Assembly: GCF_004153605.1 (NCBI RefSeq)
Contig: NZ_SDSI01000001.1
Span: 434,001-498,000, forward strand
Direction: 5' to 3'
DNA length: 64,000 nt
Origin: Qipengyuania_B thermophila
GTDB taxonomy: Bacteria; Pseudomonadota; Alphaproteobacteria; Sphingomonadales; Sphingomonadaceae
Made by a program: the position numbers and the translations under genes. Positions within the stretch are counted from its first letter, which is position 1. The number at the start of each line of letters is the position of its first letter. The notes beneath the pieces are model-generated. The model searched no databases, was not told the origin of the DNA, and saw only the letters and a program-made list of their open reading frames with translations. Below are positions 7,942-16,485 of the stretch, piece after piece.

Positions 7942-9162
7942 ATGCTTTACGACGCTTACGAACTCCAGCGGACCTGGCTCGACAGCGCGAGCGCCTGGGC
8001 AAGCATCGGCGCCGAGATGCTGTCGAACCCCGCCAACCCGCTGGGCTACACCGGCATCGGCCCTGTTGCCGCGTCCGCGCTGCAGGTGTTCGCCCACGCC
8101 GCCGCGCCGCGCGGCAAGCCCGCCTTCGGCATCCGGAGCGTCGAGGTCGCGGGACAGGCGCACGACGTGCACGAGGCGGTCGTGACGGAGCGCCCGTTTG
8201 GCTCGCTGCGCGCCTTTCGCCGCGACGGTCTGCCCGAGGATGCGCCGCGCCTGCTGATCGTCGCGCCGATGAGCGGGCATTTCGCCACCCTGCTGCGCGG
8301 AACGGTCGAGCGCATGGTGCACAGCACCCATGTGTTCATCACCGACTGGGCGGACGCGCGCACGGTGCCGCTTGGCGCCGGGCGGTTCGACCTCGACGAC
8401 TACATCGACTATCTGATCGACTTTCTCGGCGTGGTGGGACCGGGCGCGCACATGATGGCGGTGTGCCAGCCGTCCGTGCCGGCGCTCGCGGCGACCGCCA
8501 TCATGAACCGGGCGCAGCATCCCGCGACGCCGCGGACGCTCACCATGATGGGCGGGCCGATCGACACCCGCCGCTCGCCGACATCGGTCAACACCCTTGC
8601 GATGGAGCGCCCGATCAGCTGGTTCCGGCAGAACGTCATCGCCACGGTTCCGGCGCGCTATCCCGGTGCGGGCCGGCGCGTCTATCCCGGCTTCCTGCAA
8701 CTCGCCGGGTTCATGAGCATGAATCTGGGCAACCACCTGATGAGCCACTACGAGATGTTCAAGCATCTCACCGTCGGCGACCACGCCAGCGCCCAGGCGA
8801 CCAAGGACTTCTACGAAGAATACCGCAGCGTCTGCGACATGACGGCCGAGTTCTACCTCCAGACCGTCGAGGAGGTGTTCCAGAAGCACTCTCTGCCGCG
8901 CGGCGTCTTCACCCATCGCGGCGAGGTCGTCGACCCGGCCGCGATCACGCAGACGGCGCTGCTCGCGATCGAGGGGGAGCGCGACGACATTTCCGGTCTG
9001 GGCCAGACGCGCGCCGCGCTCGATCTCGCCACCTCCCTGCCCGTCGCCTCCAAGCGGTACTTCATGGCGGAAGGCGCGGGCCACTACGGCATCTTCAACG
9101 GCAGCCGCTGGCGCACCCGCATCGCGCCCGTTGTCGAGGAGTGGATCGCCGCCCACAGCTGA
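7942..9162 (+). CDS. phaZ: Intracellular polyhydroxyalkanoate depolymerase
   Basis: This 406-residue cytosolic enzyme hydrolyses stored poly-3-hydroxybutyrate granules. It matches the PhaZ1-type intracellular family: an alpha/beta-hydrolase with cysteine rather than serine as nucleophile, in MMAVCQPSVPAL (Cys175), an N-terminal MLYDAYELQRTWLD start typical of the family, and a late histidine in EGAGHYGIFNGSRWR. There is no signal peptide, which agrees with an intracellular site. A GGGGAG ribosome-binding site lies 7 bp before the ATG. PHA metabolism is supported elsewhere in the window by phaB (23520) and a thiolase (10775), but no PHA synthase is seen. Confidence 0.93.
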   Translation: MLYDAYELQRTWLDSASAWASIGAEMLSNPANPLGYTGIGPVAASALQVFAHAAAPRGKPAFGIRSVEVAGQAHDVHEAVVTERPFGSLRAFRRDGLPEDAPRLLIVAPMSGHFATLLRGTVERMVHSTHVFITDWADARTVPLGAGRFDLDDYIDYLIDFLGVVGPGAHMMAVCQPSVPALAATAIMNRAQHPATPRTLTMMGGPIDTRRSPTSVNTLAMERPISWFRQNVIATVPARYPGAGRRVYPGFLQLAGFMSMNLGNHLMSHYEMFKHLTVGDHASAQATKDFYEEYRSVCDMTAEFYLQTVEEVFQKHSLPRGVFTHRGEVVDPAAITQTALLAIEGERDDISGLGQTRAALDLATSLPVASKRYFMAEGAGHYGIFNGSRWRTRIAPVVEEWIAAHS

Positions 9163-9271
9163 AGAACAGCATCCGCCGCAGCCGCCGGCGATGCCGCCCA
9201 CACGCCTTCTTCATCCCGCCCGCCCCTTTCGCTAGTGTCGGGACCGGACACCGCCACGGGAGCCTGCGCCG

Positions 9272-10639
9272 ATGATCGTCACCGTCAACCCCGCCACGGG
9301 CGAGGAACTCCATCGCTACGACGAGCTTGACGAGGCGGGGATCGACCGCGCGCTGGACCGGGCGGCGGACGCCTTCGGACGCTGGCGCCGCAGCCCGCTG
9401 GAGGAGCGCACGGCCCTGCTGGCCCGTCTCGCGGGCGTGTACGAGGGGAACATCGACCGGCTCGCGCGGCAGGCCTCGCTGGAAATGGGCAAGACCTTCG
9501 CCTCCGCAAAGGCCGAGGTCGCGAAATGCGCCGCGCTTTTCCGCCACCTCGCCGAGAACGGCCCGGCCATGCTGGAGCCGGAGGTCTGGTCGTTGCCAGA
9601 TGGCGCGCGGGCGGAGGGGCACTGGCTGCCGCTCGGCCCGGTGCTGGCGGTGATGCCGTGGAACTTCCCCTACTGGCAGGTGGTCCGCTTCCTTGCTCCC
9701 ACGATCCTCGCCGGCAATGTCGGCCTGCTGAAGCACGCCAGCAGCGTGCAGGGCGTCGCCGCGTTGCTGGAGGAGATGATGGGCGAGGCGGGCGCGCCCG
9801 AGGGGCTGTTCCAGAACCTGCCGATCCGCGCCCGCGCGGTCGAGGGCATCATTGCCGACGACCGCGTCGTGGCGGCGACCCTGACCGGGAGCGAAGGCGC
9901 AGGCGCGGCGGTGGCCGAGGCCGCCGGGCGTCACCTCAAGAAGGTGGTGCTGGAACTCGGCGGGTCCGACCCGTTCATCGTCATGCCATCCGCCGACCTC
10001 GACGACGCGGTCAGGAACGCGGTCAGGGCACGCATCCAGAACACCGGCCAGTCTTGCATCTGCGGCAAGCGGATGATCGTCCATGGCGAGATCTACGACG
10101 CCTTCCTCGAACGGTTCGTCGATGCGATGGCGCAGGTGCGGGCGGGAGATCCGTTCGACGAGGCGAGCGACATGGGGCCGCTCTCCAGCGCGGAGCAGCG
10201 CGACACGGTGCTGAAACAGGTCGCCACGGCCCGCGAGGAAGGCGCGACAGTGGTCCTCGAACCGCGCGCACCGGATGGTCCGGGCGCCTACCTCACCGCC
10301 GGCGTGCTAACGGACGTGCCACCGGACAGCGCGACGGCGCGCGACGAGATCTTCGGTCCCGTGGCGCAGGTCTGCCGCGCCGCCGACATCGACGAGGCCA
10401 TCGCCCGCGCCAATGACATTCCGTTCGGTCTCGGCTCCTCCGTCTGGACGCAGGACAGTGGCGAGCAGGATCGCTTCATCCGCGAGATCGAGGCCGGGAT
10501 GACGGCGGTGAACCAGGTGCTCGCCAGCGACGTGCGCGCGCCGTTCGGGGGAACCAAGAAATCAGGGCACGGGCGCGAGCTGTCGGAGCACGGGCTGCGC
10601 GAATTCATGAACCTGAAAACGGTGATGCTGCCGCGCTGA
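9272..10639 (+). CDS. gabD: Succinate-semialdehyde dehydrogenase-type aldehyde dehydrogenase
   Basis: This 455-residue NAD(P)-dependent dehydrogenase oxidises an aldehyde to the acid. The overall pattern is closest to the shorter SSADH (GabD/Sad-like) group that turns succinate semialdehyde into succinate. Visible features are MPWNFPYWQ (cofactor-side loop), the general-base glutamate in VVLELGGSDPF, the catalytic cysteine in NTGQSCICGKRM, and EIFGPVAQV near the C-terminus. A second cysteine two residues after the nucleophile is as in SSADH enzymes with redox regulation, but this is inference. It runs with phaZ on the same strand 109 bp downstream. Substrate assignment is less certain than family. 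Confidence 0.85.
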   Translation: MIVTVNPATGEELHRYDELDEAGIDRALDRAADAFGRWRRSPLEERTALLARLAGVYEGNIDRLARQASLEMGKTFASAKAEVAKCAALFRHLAENGPAMLEPEVWSLPDGARAEGHWLPLGPVLAVMPWNFPYWQVVRFLAPTILAGNVGLLKHASSVQGVAALLEEMMGEAGAPEGLFQNLPIRARAVEGIIADDRVVAATLTGSEGAGAAVAEAAGRHLKKVVLELGGSDPFIVMPSADLDDAVRNAVRARIQNTGQSCICGKRMIVHGEIYDAFLERFVDAMAQVRAGDPFDEASDMGPLSSAEQRDTVLKQVATAREEGATVVLEPRAPDGPGAYLTAGVLTDVPPDSATARDEIFGPVAQVCRAADIDEAIARANDIPFGLGSSVWTQDSGEQDRFIREIEAGMTAVNQVLASDVRAPFGGTKKSGHGRELSEHGLREFMNLKTVMLPR

Positions 10640-10642
10640 CGG

Positions 10643-10673
10643 GCGCGCCGGCCCACGGACAGTCCCGGCGCGC
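10643..10673. terminator. GC-rich hairpin between convergent genes (possible terminator)
   Basis: GCGCGCCGG (10643-10651) pairs perfectly with CCGGCGCGC (10665-10673) around a 13-nt loop, starting 4 bp after the dehydrogenase stop and facing the convergent thiolase. There is no U tract on either strand, so intrinsic termination is doubtful. It could be a bidirectional RNA end structure. Confidence 0.35.
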
Positions 10674-10774
10674 TGCGGCAGCCAGCAGCCGGTCCCGACG
10701 CCCAGCCCGGCGAAGGAAGGCCCGCGCGGCCGGCAGCGGCATGCTTGCCGCCCCGGCGCAGCGCGGCGCCCGCG

Positions 10775-11956
10775 TCAGAACACCTCGAACAGCCCCGCCG
10801 CGCCCATGCCGCCGCCCACGCACATGGTCACGACGACGTGGCGGGCGCCGCGCCGCTTGCCTTCGATCAAGGCGTGGCCGGTGCAGCGCGCGCCGGTCAT
10901 GCCGTAGGGGTGACCGATGGAGATCGATCCGCCGGAGACGTTCAGCAGCTCATCGGGGATGCCAAGCTTGTCACGGCAGTACAGGACCTGCACCGCGAAC
11001 GCCTCGTTCAGCTCCCACAGACCGATGTCGTCCATCTTGAGCCCGAAGCGGTCCAGCAGCGCCGGGATCGCATAGACCGGCCCGATGCCCATCTCGTCCG
11101 GCTCGGTGCCGGCGACGGCCATCCCGACATAGCGGCCCAGCGGCTGCAACCCGCGCTGCTCGGCCACTTTGGCCTCCATCAGCACGCAGGCCGAGGCGCC
11201 GTCGGACAGTTGCGAGGCGTTGCCGGCGGTGATCGTCGTGCCCTCGCCCATGACAGGCTTGAGGCTCTGCAGGCCTTCGAGCGTGGTGTCGGGACGGTTC
11301 CCCTCGTCCTTGGCGAGGGTTACCTCGCGGTCGGACACCTCGCCCGTCGCCTTGTCCTGCACCTTCATGGTGGTGGTGACGGGCACGATCTCGTCGTCGA
11401 AGCGCCCCTGCGCCTGCGCCTCGGCGGTGCGCCGCTGCGACTGAAGCGCGTATTCGTCCTGCGCCTCGCGCGAGATGCCGTAACGCTGCGCGACCGTCTC
11501 GGCGGTCTGCAGCATGGGCATGTAGATCGCCTTGTGCATGGCGATGAGCGACGGGTCGGGCTGGACCCGCATCTCGGCCGTCTGCACCAGGCTGATCGAT
11601 TCCTGCCCGCCGGCCGCGACCACGTCCATGCGGTCAACCACGATCTGCTTGGCGGCGGTGGCGATCGCCATCAGCCCGCTGGCGCATTGCCGGTCGAGGC
11701 TCATGCCCGACACCGACACCGGCGCCCCCGCGCGCAGCGCCACCTGCCGGGCGATGTTGCCGGCCTGCGTCCCCTGCTGGAGCGCGCTGCCCCAGACCAC
11801 GTCCTGCAGCTCGCCCGCCTCGATACCTGCCCGCTCGATGGCCGGCGCAAGGGCGTAGCTCCCGAGGGTCGGTCCCAGGGTGGCGTTGAACCCGCCCCGA
11901 TAGGCGCGTCCGATGGCGGTGCGGGCGGTGGAGACGATGACGGCGTCACGGGACAT
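10775..11956 (-). CDS. Acetyl-CoA acetyltransferase (thiolase)
   Basis: This 393-residue thiolase condenses two acetyl-CoA or cleaves 3-ketoacyl-CoA. The nucleophilic cysteine is Cys91 in LDRQCASGLMAI, the NEAFA motif is in LWELNEAFAVQVL, the histidine is in GHPYGMTGAR, and the second cysteine is in TMCVGGGMGAAGLF. The Met-Thr in GHPYGMTGAR, where biosynthetic thiolases usually read GHPIGASGAR, suggests a degradative or broad-chain enzyme rather than PhaA, but this is a judgement from one motif. It lies 45 bp downstream of a MaoC hydratase on the same strand, giving a compact two-gene beta-oxidation-like unit. Confidence 0.93.
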   Translation of the reverse strand: MSRDAVIVSTARTAIGRAYRGGFNATLGPTLGSYALAPAIERAGIEAGELQDVVWGSALQQGTQAGNIARQVALRAGAPVSVSGMSLDRQCASGLMAIATAAKQIVVDRMDVVAAGGQESISLVQTAEMRVQPDPSLIAMHKAIYMPMLQTAETVAQRYGISREAQDEYALQSQRRTAEAQAQGRFDDEIVPVTTTMKVQDKATGEVSDREVTLAKDEGNRPDTTLEGLQSLKPVMGEGTTITAGNASQLSDGASACVLMEAKVAEQRGLQPLGRYVGMAVAGTEPDEMGIGPVYAIPALLDRFGLKMDDIGLWELNEAFAVQVLYCRDKLGIPDELLNVSGGSISIGHPYGMTGARCTGHALIEGKRRGARHVVVTMCVGGGMGAAGLFEVF

Positions 11957-12001
11957 GGGATCAGTTCCTCTGGCTGGTGGAAGGTAAGGCGACGGGAGTT
12001 G

Positions 12002-12451
12002 TCAGACGAACAGCTGCGTGATCCACTCGCAGACCAGCGCGGGCTTGTCCTCGCCTTCGATCTCGATGGTGATCTCCACCGTCTGCTGCCACTGGCCGGG
12101 CCGCTTCTCGGTCATTTCGAGGAGTTTCCAGTGGCCGCGGATGCGCTTGCCCGCGCGGACGGGGTTGATGAAGCGGGTCTTGTTGCCGCCGTAGTTCAGC
12201 CCCATCCGGACACCCTCGGGCCGGGGAAGATCGGAATTCTGCGACAGGTAGGGAATCATCGACAGGGTGAGGAAGCCGTGCGCGATGGTGCCGCCGAACG
12301 GCGTCATCTTCGCCATTTCCTCGTTGACGTGGATGAACTGGTGATCGCCCGTCGCGTCGGCGAACTGGTTGATCCGCTCCTGCGTGATCTCCACCCACTC
12401 GCTCGAGCCGAGCGACTGCCCGACCTTGGTGCTCATCTCCTGCGGCGTCAT
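12002..12451 (-). CDS. MaoC family (R)-specific enoyl-CoA hydratase-like protein
   Basis: This 149-residue single-hotdog protein hydrates enoyl-CoA or dehydrates 3-hydroxyacyl-CoA. The hydratase-2 catalytic pair is visible as Asp36 and His41 in DATGDHQFIHVNEE, followed by FGGTIAHGFLTLSMIP. Enzymes of this group can feed (R)-3-hydroxyacyl-CoA into PHA or act in branched-chain catabolism. Start choice between the ATGs at 12451 and 12436 is open. Upstream, ATCGGC (12466-12471) and GCCGAT (12481-12486) form a small inverted repeat that could be an operator. The thiolase follows in the same direction. Confidence 0.9.
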   Translation of the reverse strand: MTPQEMSTKVGQSLGSSEWVEITQERINQFADATGDHQFIHVNEEMAKMTPFGGTIAHGFLTLSMIPYLSQNSDLPRPEGVRMGLNYGGNKTRFINPVRAGKRIRGHWKLLEMTEKRPGQWQQTVEITIEIEGEDKPALVCEWITQLFV

Positions 12452-12536
12452 AGGGTCGCTCTCCGATCGGCTGAAACCTCGCCGATGCCATGCCGCGCGC
12501 GGCGGGGCAACGCAAGCACGGCGCGCCGGGCGACCG

Positions 12537-13898
12537 TCAGCCGCTTTCCAGCACCTCCGTCAGAGCGGCAAAGCAGGCGGGATCGACCGCGCGCCCAACC
12601 TCCGCAGCCATGACCTCCAGCGCCCGCTGGCGCGGCATGGCGGCGCGGTAGGGCCGGTCCGCGGTCAGCGCGTCATAGAAATCGCAGGTGGTGATGATGC
12701 GCGTCTCGACGCGGATCTGTTCGCCGCGCAGGCCAAGCGGATAGCCGGTGCCGTCAAGCCGCTCGTGATGGGCGGCGGCAAGATCGGCCATGTCCGACAG
12801 GACGCCGATGCGCCCGAGGATCCGGTTCGTGTGCGCGGCATGCTCGCGCATCTCCACCCACTCCGCTTCGGTGAGCGTGCCCGGCTTGTCCAGAACGGCG
12901 CTCGACACCCCGAGCTTGCCGATGTCGTGCAACGCCGCGGCCCGGCGCAGAGGCCGGATGCGATCTGCGGGCACGCCCATCTGCCGGGCGAGATCTTCGG
13001 CGTAGCGGGCCACGCGGCCCGAATGGCCCGCGGTGTAGGGGCTCTTGGCGTCGATGACCTGACCGAAGGCAAGGGTGATCGCGTCGAGCCAGTCGTCGTC
13101 CACGGGCGCATCCTCGACCGGAGCGCGGGCCGCGACAAGCGCATCGATCAGCGGCGACTCGAGATCGCGCCAGAACGCCTCATCCTCCGCCAGCGACGCA
13201 AAGGCGCGCGCGGCTTCGGGATCGAGCCATGTGCCCGCTCGGCGCGCAACCTCGTCCTGCGCCGCGACGCGGCCACCGGTCTGATGAAACACGTCCGCCA
13301 CTTGCGCCAGCAGCGCGAGACGAGCGCCGAGCGGGATCGCCTGTCCGGTCAGCCCGTCCGGGCGGCCCGTGCCGTTCCAGTGCTCGTCCAGATGGTAGAT
13401 GCCCTGCGCCACGGCCTCGTCGCGTCGCAGACTGCGGGCAATCTCTGCCCCGCGGGTGCAGCGCGCGAGGATCATGTCCTGCGCGATCTCGTCGCCGTGG
13501 CGCAGGATGTTCGCCACCGCGCCGATCCGCCGCGTCCAGGACGCGGACGCTCCGGTTTCGCGGAACACGAACCGCAAGGTCGATGGCAGCCCCGGCGGCA
13601 CCGTCTTCCACCTGCGCTTGAAGGTGCGGTCGTCGGCGAGATAGAGTTCGGCAATCCGCGCGGCGTTGCTGGAGCAGCCCAGATCCTTCAGCAGCGCCGT
13701 ATAATGGACGTGGGCCGTCTGCGCCGGGTCCGCGCCCAGCCGTTCCGCCACCCGCCCGGCAATGTAGCAGCACCGGACCGCGTGCCCGGCCGGCTGCCCC
13801 TCCGTCAGATCGAGAGCATAGCTGAACGCGCCGGCAACATCGCCGAAGCTGATCGTGCCCGATGCGGCACAAAGAGCGGCATGCTGCATCCTCGGCAT
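12537..13898 (-). CDS. HD-GYP domain protein, probable c-di-GMP phosphodiesterase
   Basis: This is a 453-residue cytosolic protein. The C-terminal domain (about 270-450) is a complete HD-GYP: HSGRVARYAEDLA, then ALHDIGKLGVSS, HAAHTNRIL and the signature HHERLDGTGYPLGLRG. The metal-binding HD and the GYP residues are intact, so c-di-GMP hydrolysis is likely. The N-terminal half (about 15-230) looks like a second, diverged HD-like helical domain: it has GHAVRCCYIAGRVAERLG, YHLDEHWNGTGRPDGL and ALLAQVADVFH, so it keeps a GTG-RPDG version of the GYP loop but has ALLKDLGCS in place of the HD pair. No membrane segment or receiver domain is seen. A PilZ effector lies at 45800. Confidence 0.92.
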   Translation of the reverse strand: MPRMQHAALCAASGTISFGDVAGAFSYALDLTEGQPAGHAVRCCYIAGRVAERLGADPAQTAHVHYTALLKDLGCSSNAARIAELYLADDRTFKRRWKTVPPGLPSTLRFVFRETGASASWTRRIGAVANILRHGDEIAQDMILARCTRGAEIARSLRRDEAVAQGIYHLDEHWNGTGRPDGLTGQAIPLGARLALLAQVADVFHQTGGRVAAQDEVARRAGTWLDPEAARAFASLAEDEAFWRDLESPLIDALVAARAPVEDAPVDDDWLDAITLAFGQVIDAKSPYTAGHSGRVARYAEDLARQMGVPADRIRPLRRAAALHDIGKLGVSSAVLDKPGTLTEAEWVEMREHAAHTNRILGRIGVLSDMADLAAAHHERLDGTGYPLGLRGEQIRVETRIITTCDFYDALTADRPYRAAMPRQRALEVMAAEVGRAVDPACFAALTEVLESG

Positions 13899-14004
13899 TC
13901 TGCGCCGCCATCATGAGGAAACGGTGAGCAATGCTCCTTAACAGGGGTTTGGATCAGGGCTCCGCATGCCTGCGGGAGGGGACGTCATGCGGCCTCGCAG
14001 GGAC

Positions 14005-14036
14005 AAAAAAGGGCCGGTCGCATGCACGACCGGCCC
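14005..14036 (-). terminator. Rho-independent terminator
   Basis: A perfect 10-bp stem (GGGCCGGTCG at 14011-14020 with CGACCGGCCC at 14027-14036) has a 6-nt loop CATGCA. On the minus strand it is followed by TTTTTT. It lies 28 bp past the stop of the PEP-CTERM gene and is a strong textbook terminator. Confidence 0.9.
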
Positions 14037-14064
14037 CGCTTTGCGTGAGGAAGGGACCCGCGCG

Positions 14065-14724
14065 TCAGAGCGCGTAGCGCACCCGCACTTCGCGGGTCTT
14101 GCGAGCCCGCATCGACGCACCGATGAAGCCGAAGCCCAGCAGCATCAACGCCCAAGTACCCGGCTCCGGCACGGCCGCCTGGATGGCGATGTTGTCCACC
14201 TCGAAGGCGTTCCGGCTCGACGACAGGCGCAGGGCCCCGATGTTGAACTGGTCCGCGCCGGTGATGGTCAGGTACGCCAGCGGGTTGGTGATGGGCGAGG
14301 ACTGGTTGCCGTTGGGGTTCACCGCCGCGTCGAACCCGGTGAAGCTCGCCAGGACGGTGGTCAGGTCACGGCCCAGCACTTCCAGCGTGTTGAAGTCGTC
14401 CACCGATCCCCAGATGAAGGAGATCTGGCCGATCGACGCGAAGGCGGACAGGTTGAGAATGCCCGGCGAGCCATCGGACGGGCCGACGGTCCAGTATCCG
14501 CCGGTGCTGCCGAACGGCTGGGCCGCGACACCGCTCACACTGCCGAAGCGGACCTGCCCGCCGGTGGCTTCGGCCGGTGCGCCCGAATCGAAGGTGAAGG
14601 TCGGCGTCGGCCCGCTGTAGGGGTTGGTGCCGGGAACTGACGTCAGGACAATGGCAGCGCTCGCGCCGCTGGCCATGCCAAGGGTCGCAAGTGCCGCAGT
14701 AGCAGCGAGAAGCTTCATGCGCAT
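14065..14724 (-). CDS. PEPxxWA-CTERM sorting domain exported protein
   Basis: This 219-residue exported protein has a signal peptide, MRMKLLAATAALATLGMASGASA. A beta-rich, Gly/Ser/Thr/Asn-rich body follows. The C-terminus is VPEPGTWALMLLGFGFIGAS plus a basic tail MRARKTREVRVR. That tail is the PEPxxWA-CTERM signal (PEP motif, one membrane helix, arginine cluster) handled by exosortase in sphingomonads and linked to exopolysaccharide and surface proteins. The body has no enzyme motif, and the segments FIWGSVDDFNTLEVL and TNPLAYLTI are typical of this protein class. No exosortase lies in the window. It is monocistronic, with a long leader and a strong terminator. Confidence 0.93.
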   Translation of the reverse strand: MRMKLLAATAALATLGMASGASAAIVLTSVPGTNPYSGPTPTFTFDSGAPAEATGGQVRFGSVSGVAAQPFGSTGGYWTVGPSDGSPGILNLSAFASIGQISFIWGSVDDFNTLEVLGRDLTTVLASFTGFDAAVNPNGNQSSPITNPLAYLTITGADQFNIGALRLSSSRNAFEVDNIAIQAAVPEPGTWALMLLGFGFIGASMRARKTREVRVRYAL

Positions 14725-15085
14725 GTCGTAGGTCCTTCATGCATCGCGGTTCAAAGACAGTGCCGCTCCGATTGCAGCGACACTCGAGAATGCGACCCTC
14801 GGGCAATGCTCATGAGGTGCTGCACACCTTCACCAACACATCTGCCTCGCTGCGCAATCTACCCCTAAACAGATCGTTAACCAAGTATAAAGAATTCGCG
14901 AGAGTCAGGCGCTTAGACAGCATGTGCCGTTCCGGAACACAGGCTTGTGCTTATTCGCGTCCATAGATGGCTGCGCCGCTTCTTCCGCAGGACTCTCCGT
15001 GATTCAGCAACTTGAGGGCGTGCGACGGCTTGGTCGGGCCGGCGCGGGACGGCGCGGCGCTTTCGACTTGCGCCGCATTTCCGAC
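14725..15085. other. 361-bp intergenic region upstream of PEP-CTERM gene
   Basis: This gap separates the PEP-CTERM gene start (minus) from the ung stop (minus). Its middle, around 14860-14915, is much more AT-rich than the surroundings and holds the best promoter match. A 75-codon plus-strand ORF (14739-14966) inside it has no coding character. I see no tRNA or repeat. Confidence 0.6.
14856..14884 (-). promoter_or_regulatory. Possible housekeeping promoter for the PEP-CTERM gene
   Basis: Read on the minus strand, TTGGTT (14884-14879) is followed after 17 bp by TAGATT (14861-14856), a fair sigma-70 pair lying in the only AT-rich patch of the intergenic region. It would give a leader of about 125 nt before the start at 14724. 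Confidence 0.35.
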
Positions 15086-15763
15086 TCACCAGTCTATCGG
15101 CGCTTCACCGTGCGATGTGAGAAACGCGTTGGCGCGGCTGAACGGGCGCGAGCCGAAGAAGCCGCGGTGGGCCGACAGGGGGGAAGGATGGGGGCTGAAC
15201 AGCCACAGGTGGCGTTCGCCGGCGCGCGCCCGCAGCGGTGCGAGCGCCGCCTGCGCCTGCGCGCCCCAGCCCATGAACACCAGCGGCCGTCCCTGGCAGG
15301 CGAGCGCCTCCAGGCACCTGTCCGTCAGCGCCTCCCAGCCAAGGCCCGCGTGGCTGGCAGGCTGTCCCGCGCGGACCGTCAGGACGCGGTTGAGGAGCAG
15401 CACGCCTCCCCGCGCCCAGGCAGCGAGATCGGCCGGGGCGGACGCCGCGCCGCCCAGATCCTCCGCGCGCTCGCGCAGGATGTTCTGCAACGACGGGGGC
15501 GGACGCACGCCCGGCGGCACGGCGAAGGCCAAGCCGTTCGCCTGTCCCGGACCGTGATAGGGATCCTGCCCGAGAATGACGACCCGGACGCTCGCGAAGG
15601 GGGTCAGGGCGAGCGCGCGCAGGCGGCAGGTCGGTGACGGATAGACCGCGACGCCGGCCGCTTCCTCGTCGGCCAGCCGGCGGGCGAGCGCCTGCAGCCG
15701 TGGTCCTCGAAGCACCGCGCCGGCGGCGGCGCGCCAGCCCTGCTCAAGCTCATCGGGGTTCAT
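15086..15763 (-). CDS. ung: Uracil-DNA glycosylase
   Basis: This family-1 enzyme removes uracil from DNA in base-excision repair. It has 225 residues, the usual length. The water-activating loop VVILGQDPYHGPGQANGL (Asp67) and the DNA-intercalation loop SPHPSPLSAHRGFFG near residues 188-202 are both intact, as is the LLLNRVLTVRAGQPASH segment. The 5' end is flanked by rnd in divergent orientation, 80 bp away. Confidence 0.95.
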   Translation of the reverse strand: MNPDELEQGWRAAAGAVLRGPRLQALARRLADEEAAGVAVYPSPTCRLRALALTPFASVRVVILGQDPYHGPGQANGLAFAVPPGVRPPPSLQNILRERAEDLGGAASAPADLAAWARGGVLLLNRVLTVRAGQPASHAGLGWEALTDRCLEALACQGRPLVFMGWGAQAQAALAPLRARAGERHLWLFSPHPSPLSAHRGFFGSRPFSRANAFLTSHGEAPIDW

Positions 15764-15843
15764 GCGGGGCCAGGGTAGCGCGGCACACCCCGGCGTTCCA
15801 GCGCCCCTTTCCCTTGCCGGCGATCGCGCCTAAGGCTGGCGCG

Positions 15844-16461
15844 ATGGCTGTGCACTTCCACGAGAACGACTTGCCCGAGGGCGCCCTTGCCGACGGGGCA
15901 GTGGCCGTGGACACCGAGACGATGGGGCTGGTGACCCGCCGCGACCGGCTGTGCGTGGTGCAGATCAGCGACGGGCGCGGCGACGAGCATCTCGTGCGGT
16001 TCGCGCCCGGCAGCGACTACGCGGCGCCCCGGCTCAAGGCCGTGCTCGGTGATCCGGCGCGGCTCAAGCTGTTCCATTTCGCCCGCTTCGACCTCGCGGC
16101 GCTTCAGCATTACCTCGGCGTGATGGCGGCGCCGGTGTTCTGCACCAAGATCGCCAGCAAGCTGACCCGCACCTACACCGATCGCCACGGGCTCAAGAAC
16201 CTGGTGAGCGAACTGCTCGGAGCGGACATCTCCAAGGCGCAGCAGTCGTCGGACTGGGGTGGCCCGGATCTTTCGGAGGCGCAGCGCGACTATGCCGCGA
16301 GCGACGTGCGCTACCTCCATGCGCTGCACGAAGTGCTGACCGCGCGGCTGGTGCGCGAGAACCGGCTCCACCTCGCGCAGGCGTGCTTCGATTTCCTGCC
16401 GACGCGCGCCCTGCTCGATCTGGCCGGATGGGACGATGCCGACATCTTCAGCCACGAGTAA
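15844..16461 (+). CDS. rnd: Ribonuclease D-type 3'-5' exonuclease
   Basis: This 205-residue DEDDy exonuclease acts on RNA 3' ends. The catalytic acidic motifs are AVDTETMGL (Exo I), LFHFARFDLAAL (Exo II) and YAASDVRYLHAL (Exo III). It lacks the C-terminal HRDC domains of E. coli RNase D, as is usual for the short alphaproteobacterial form placed before lptC. It starts the co-directional block rnd-lptC-lptA; the gap to lptC is 24 bp. Confidence 0.93.
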   Translation: MAVHFHENDLPEGALADGAVAVDTETMGLVTRRDRLCVVQISDGRGDEHLVRFAPGSDYAAPRLKAVLGDPARLKLFHFARFDLAALQHYLGVMAAPVFCTKIASKLTRTYTDRHGLKNLVSELLGADISKAQQSSDWGGPDLSEAQRDYAASDVRYLHALHEVLTARLVRENRLHLAQACFDFLPTRALLDLAGWDDADIFSHE

Positions 16462-16485
16462 GCGCCGGGACGCTAGCGCCGGCGC

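Noticed and set aside
5926..9162. 1078-codon plus-strand frame opposite the ABC exporter
   Set aside because: Only its last 406 codons (phaZ) are real. The rest is the antisense of the exporter gene, Arg/His/Gln-rich with no motif, a known effect of GC-rich codon use.
9095..10084. 329-codon minus-strand frame opposite gabD
   Set aside because: No domain pattern, and the plus strand encodes a complete aldehyde dehydrogenase.
10741..12613. Large plus-strand frames opposite the thiolase and MaoC genes
   Set aside because: Mirror frames; both minus-strand genes have full catalytic motifs.
14005..14036. The strong hairpin as a riboswitch or repeat element
   Set aside because: Stem, short loop and the U run on the minus strand directly after a stop codon make a plain terminator.
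14739..14966. 75-codon ORF in the PEP-CTERM upstream region
   Set aside because: No ribosome-binding site, mixed composition and no resemblance to a known protein.
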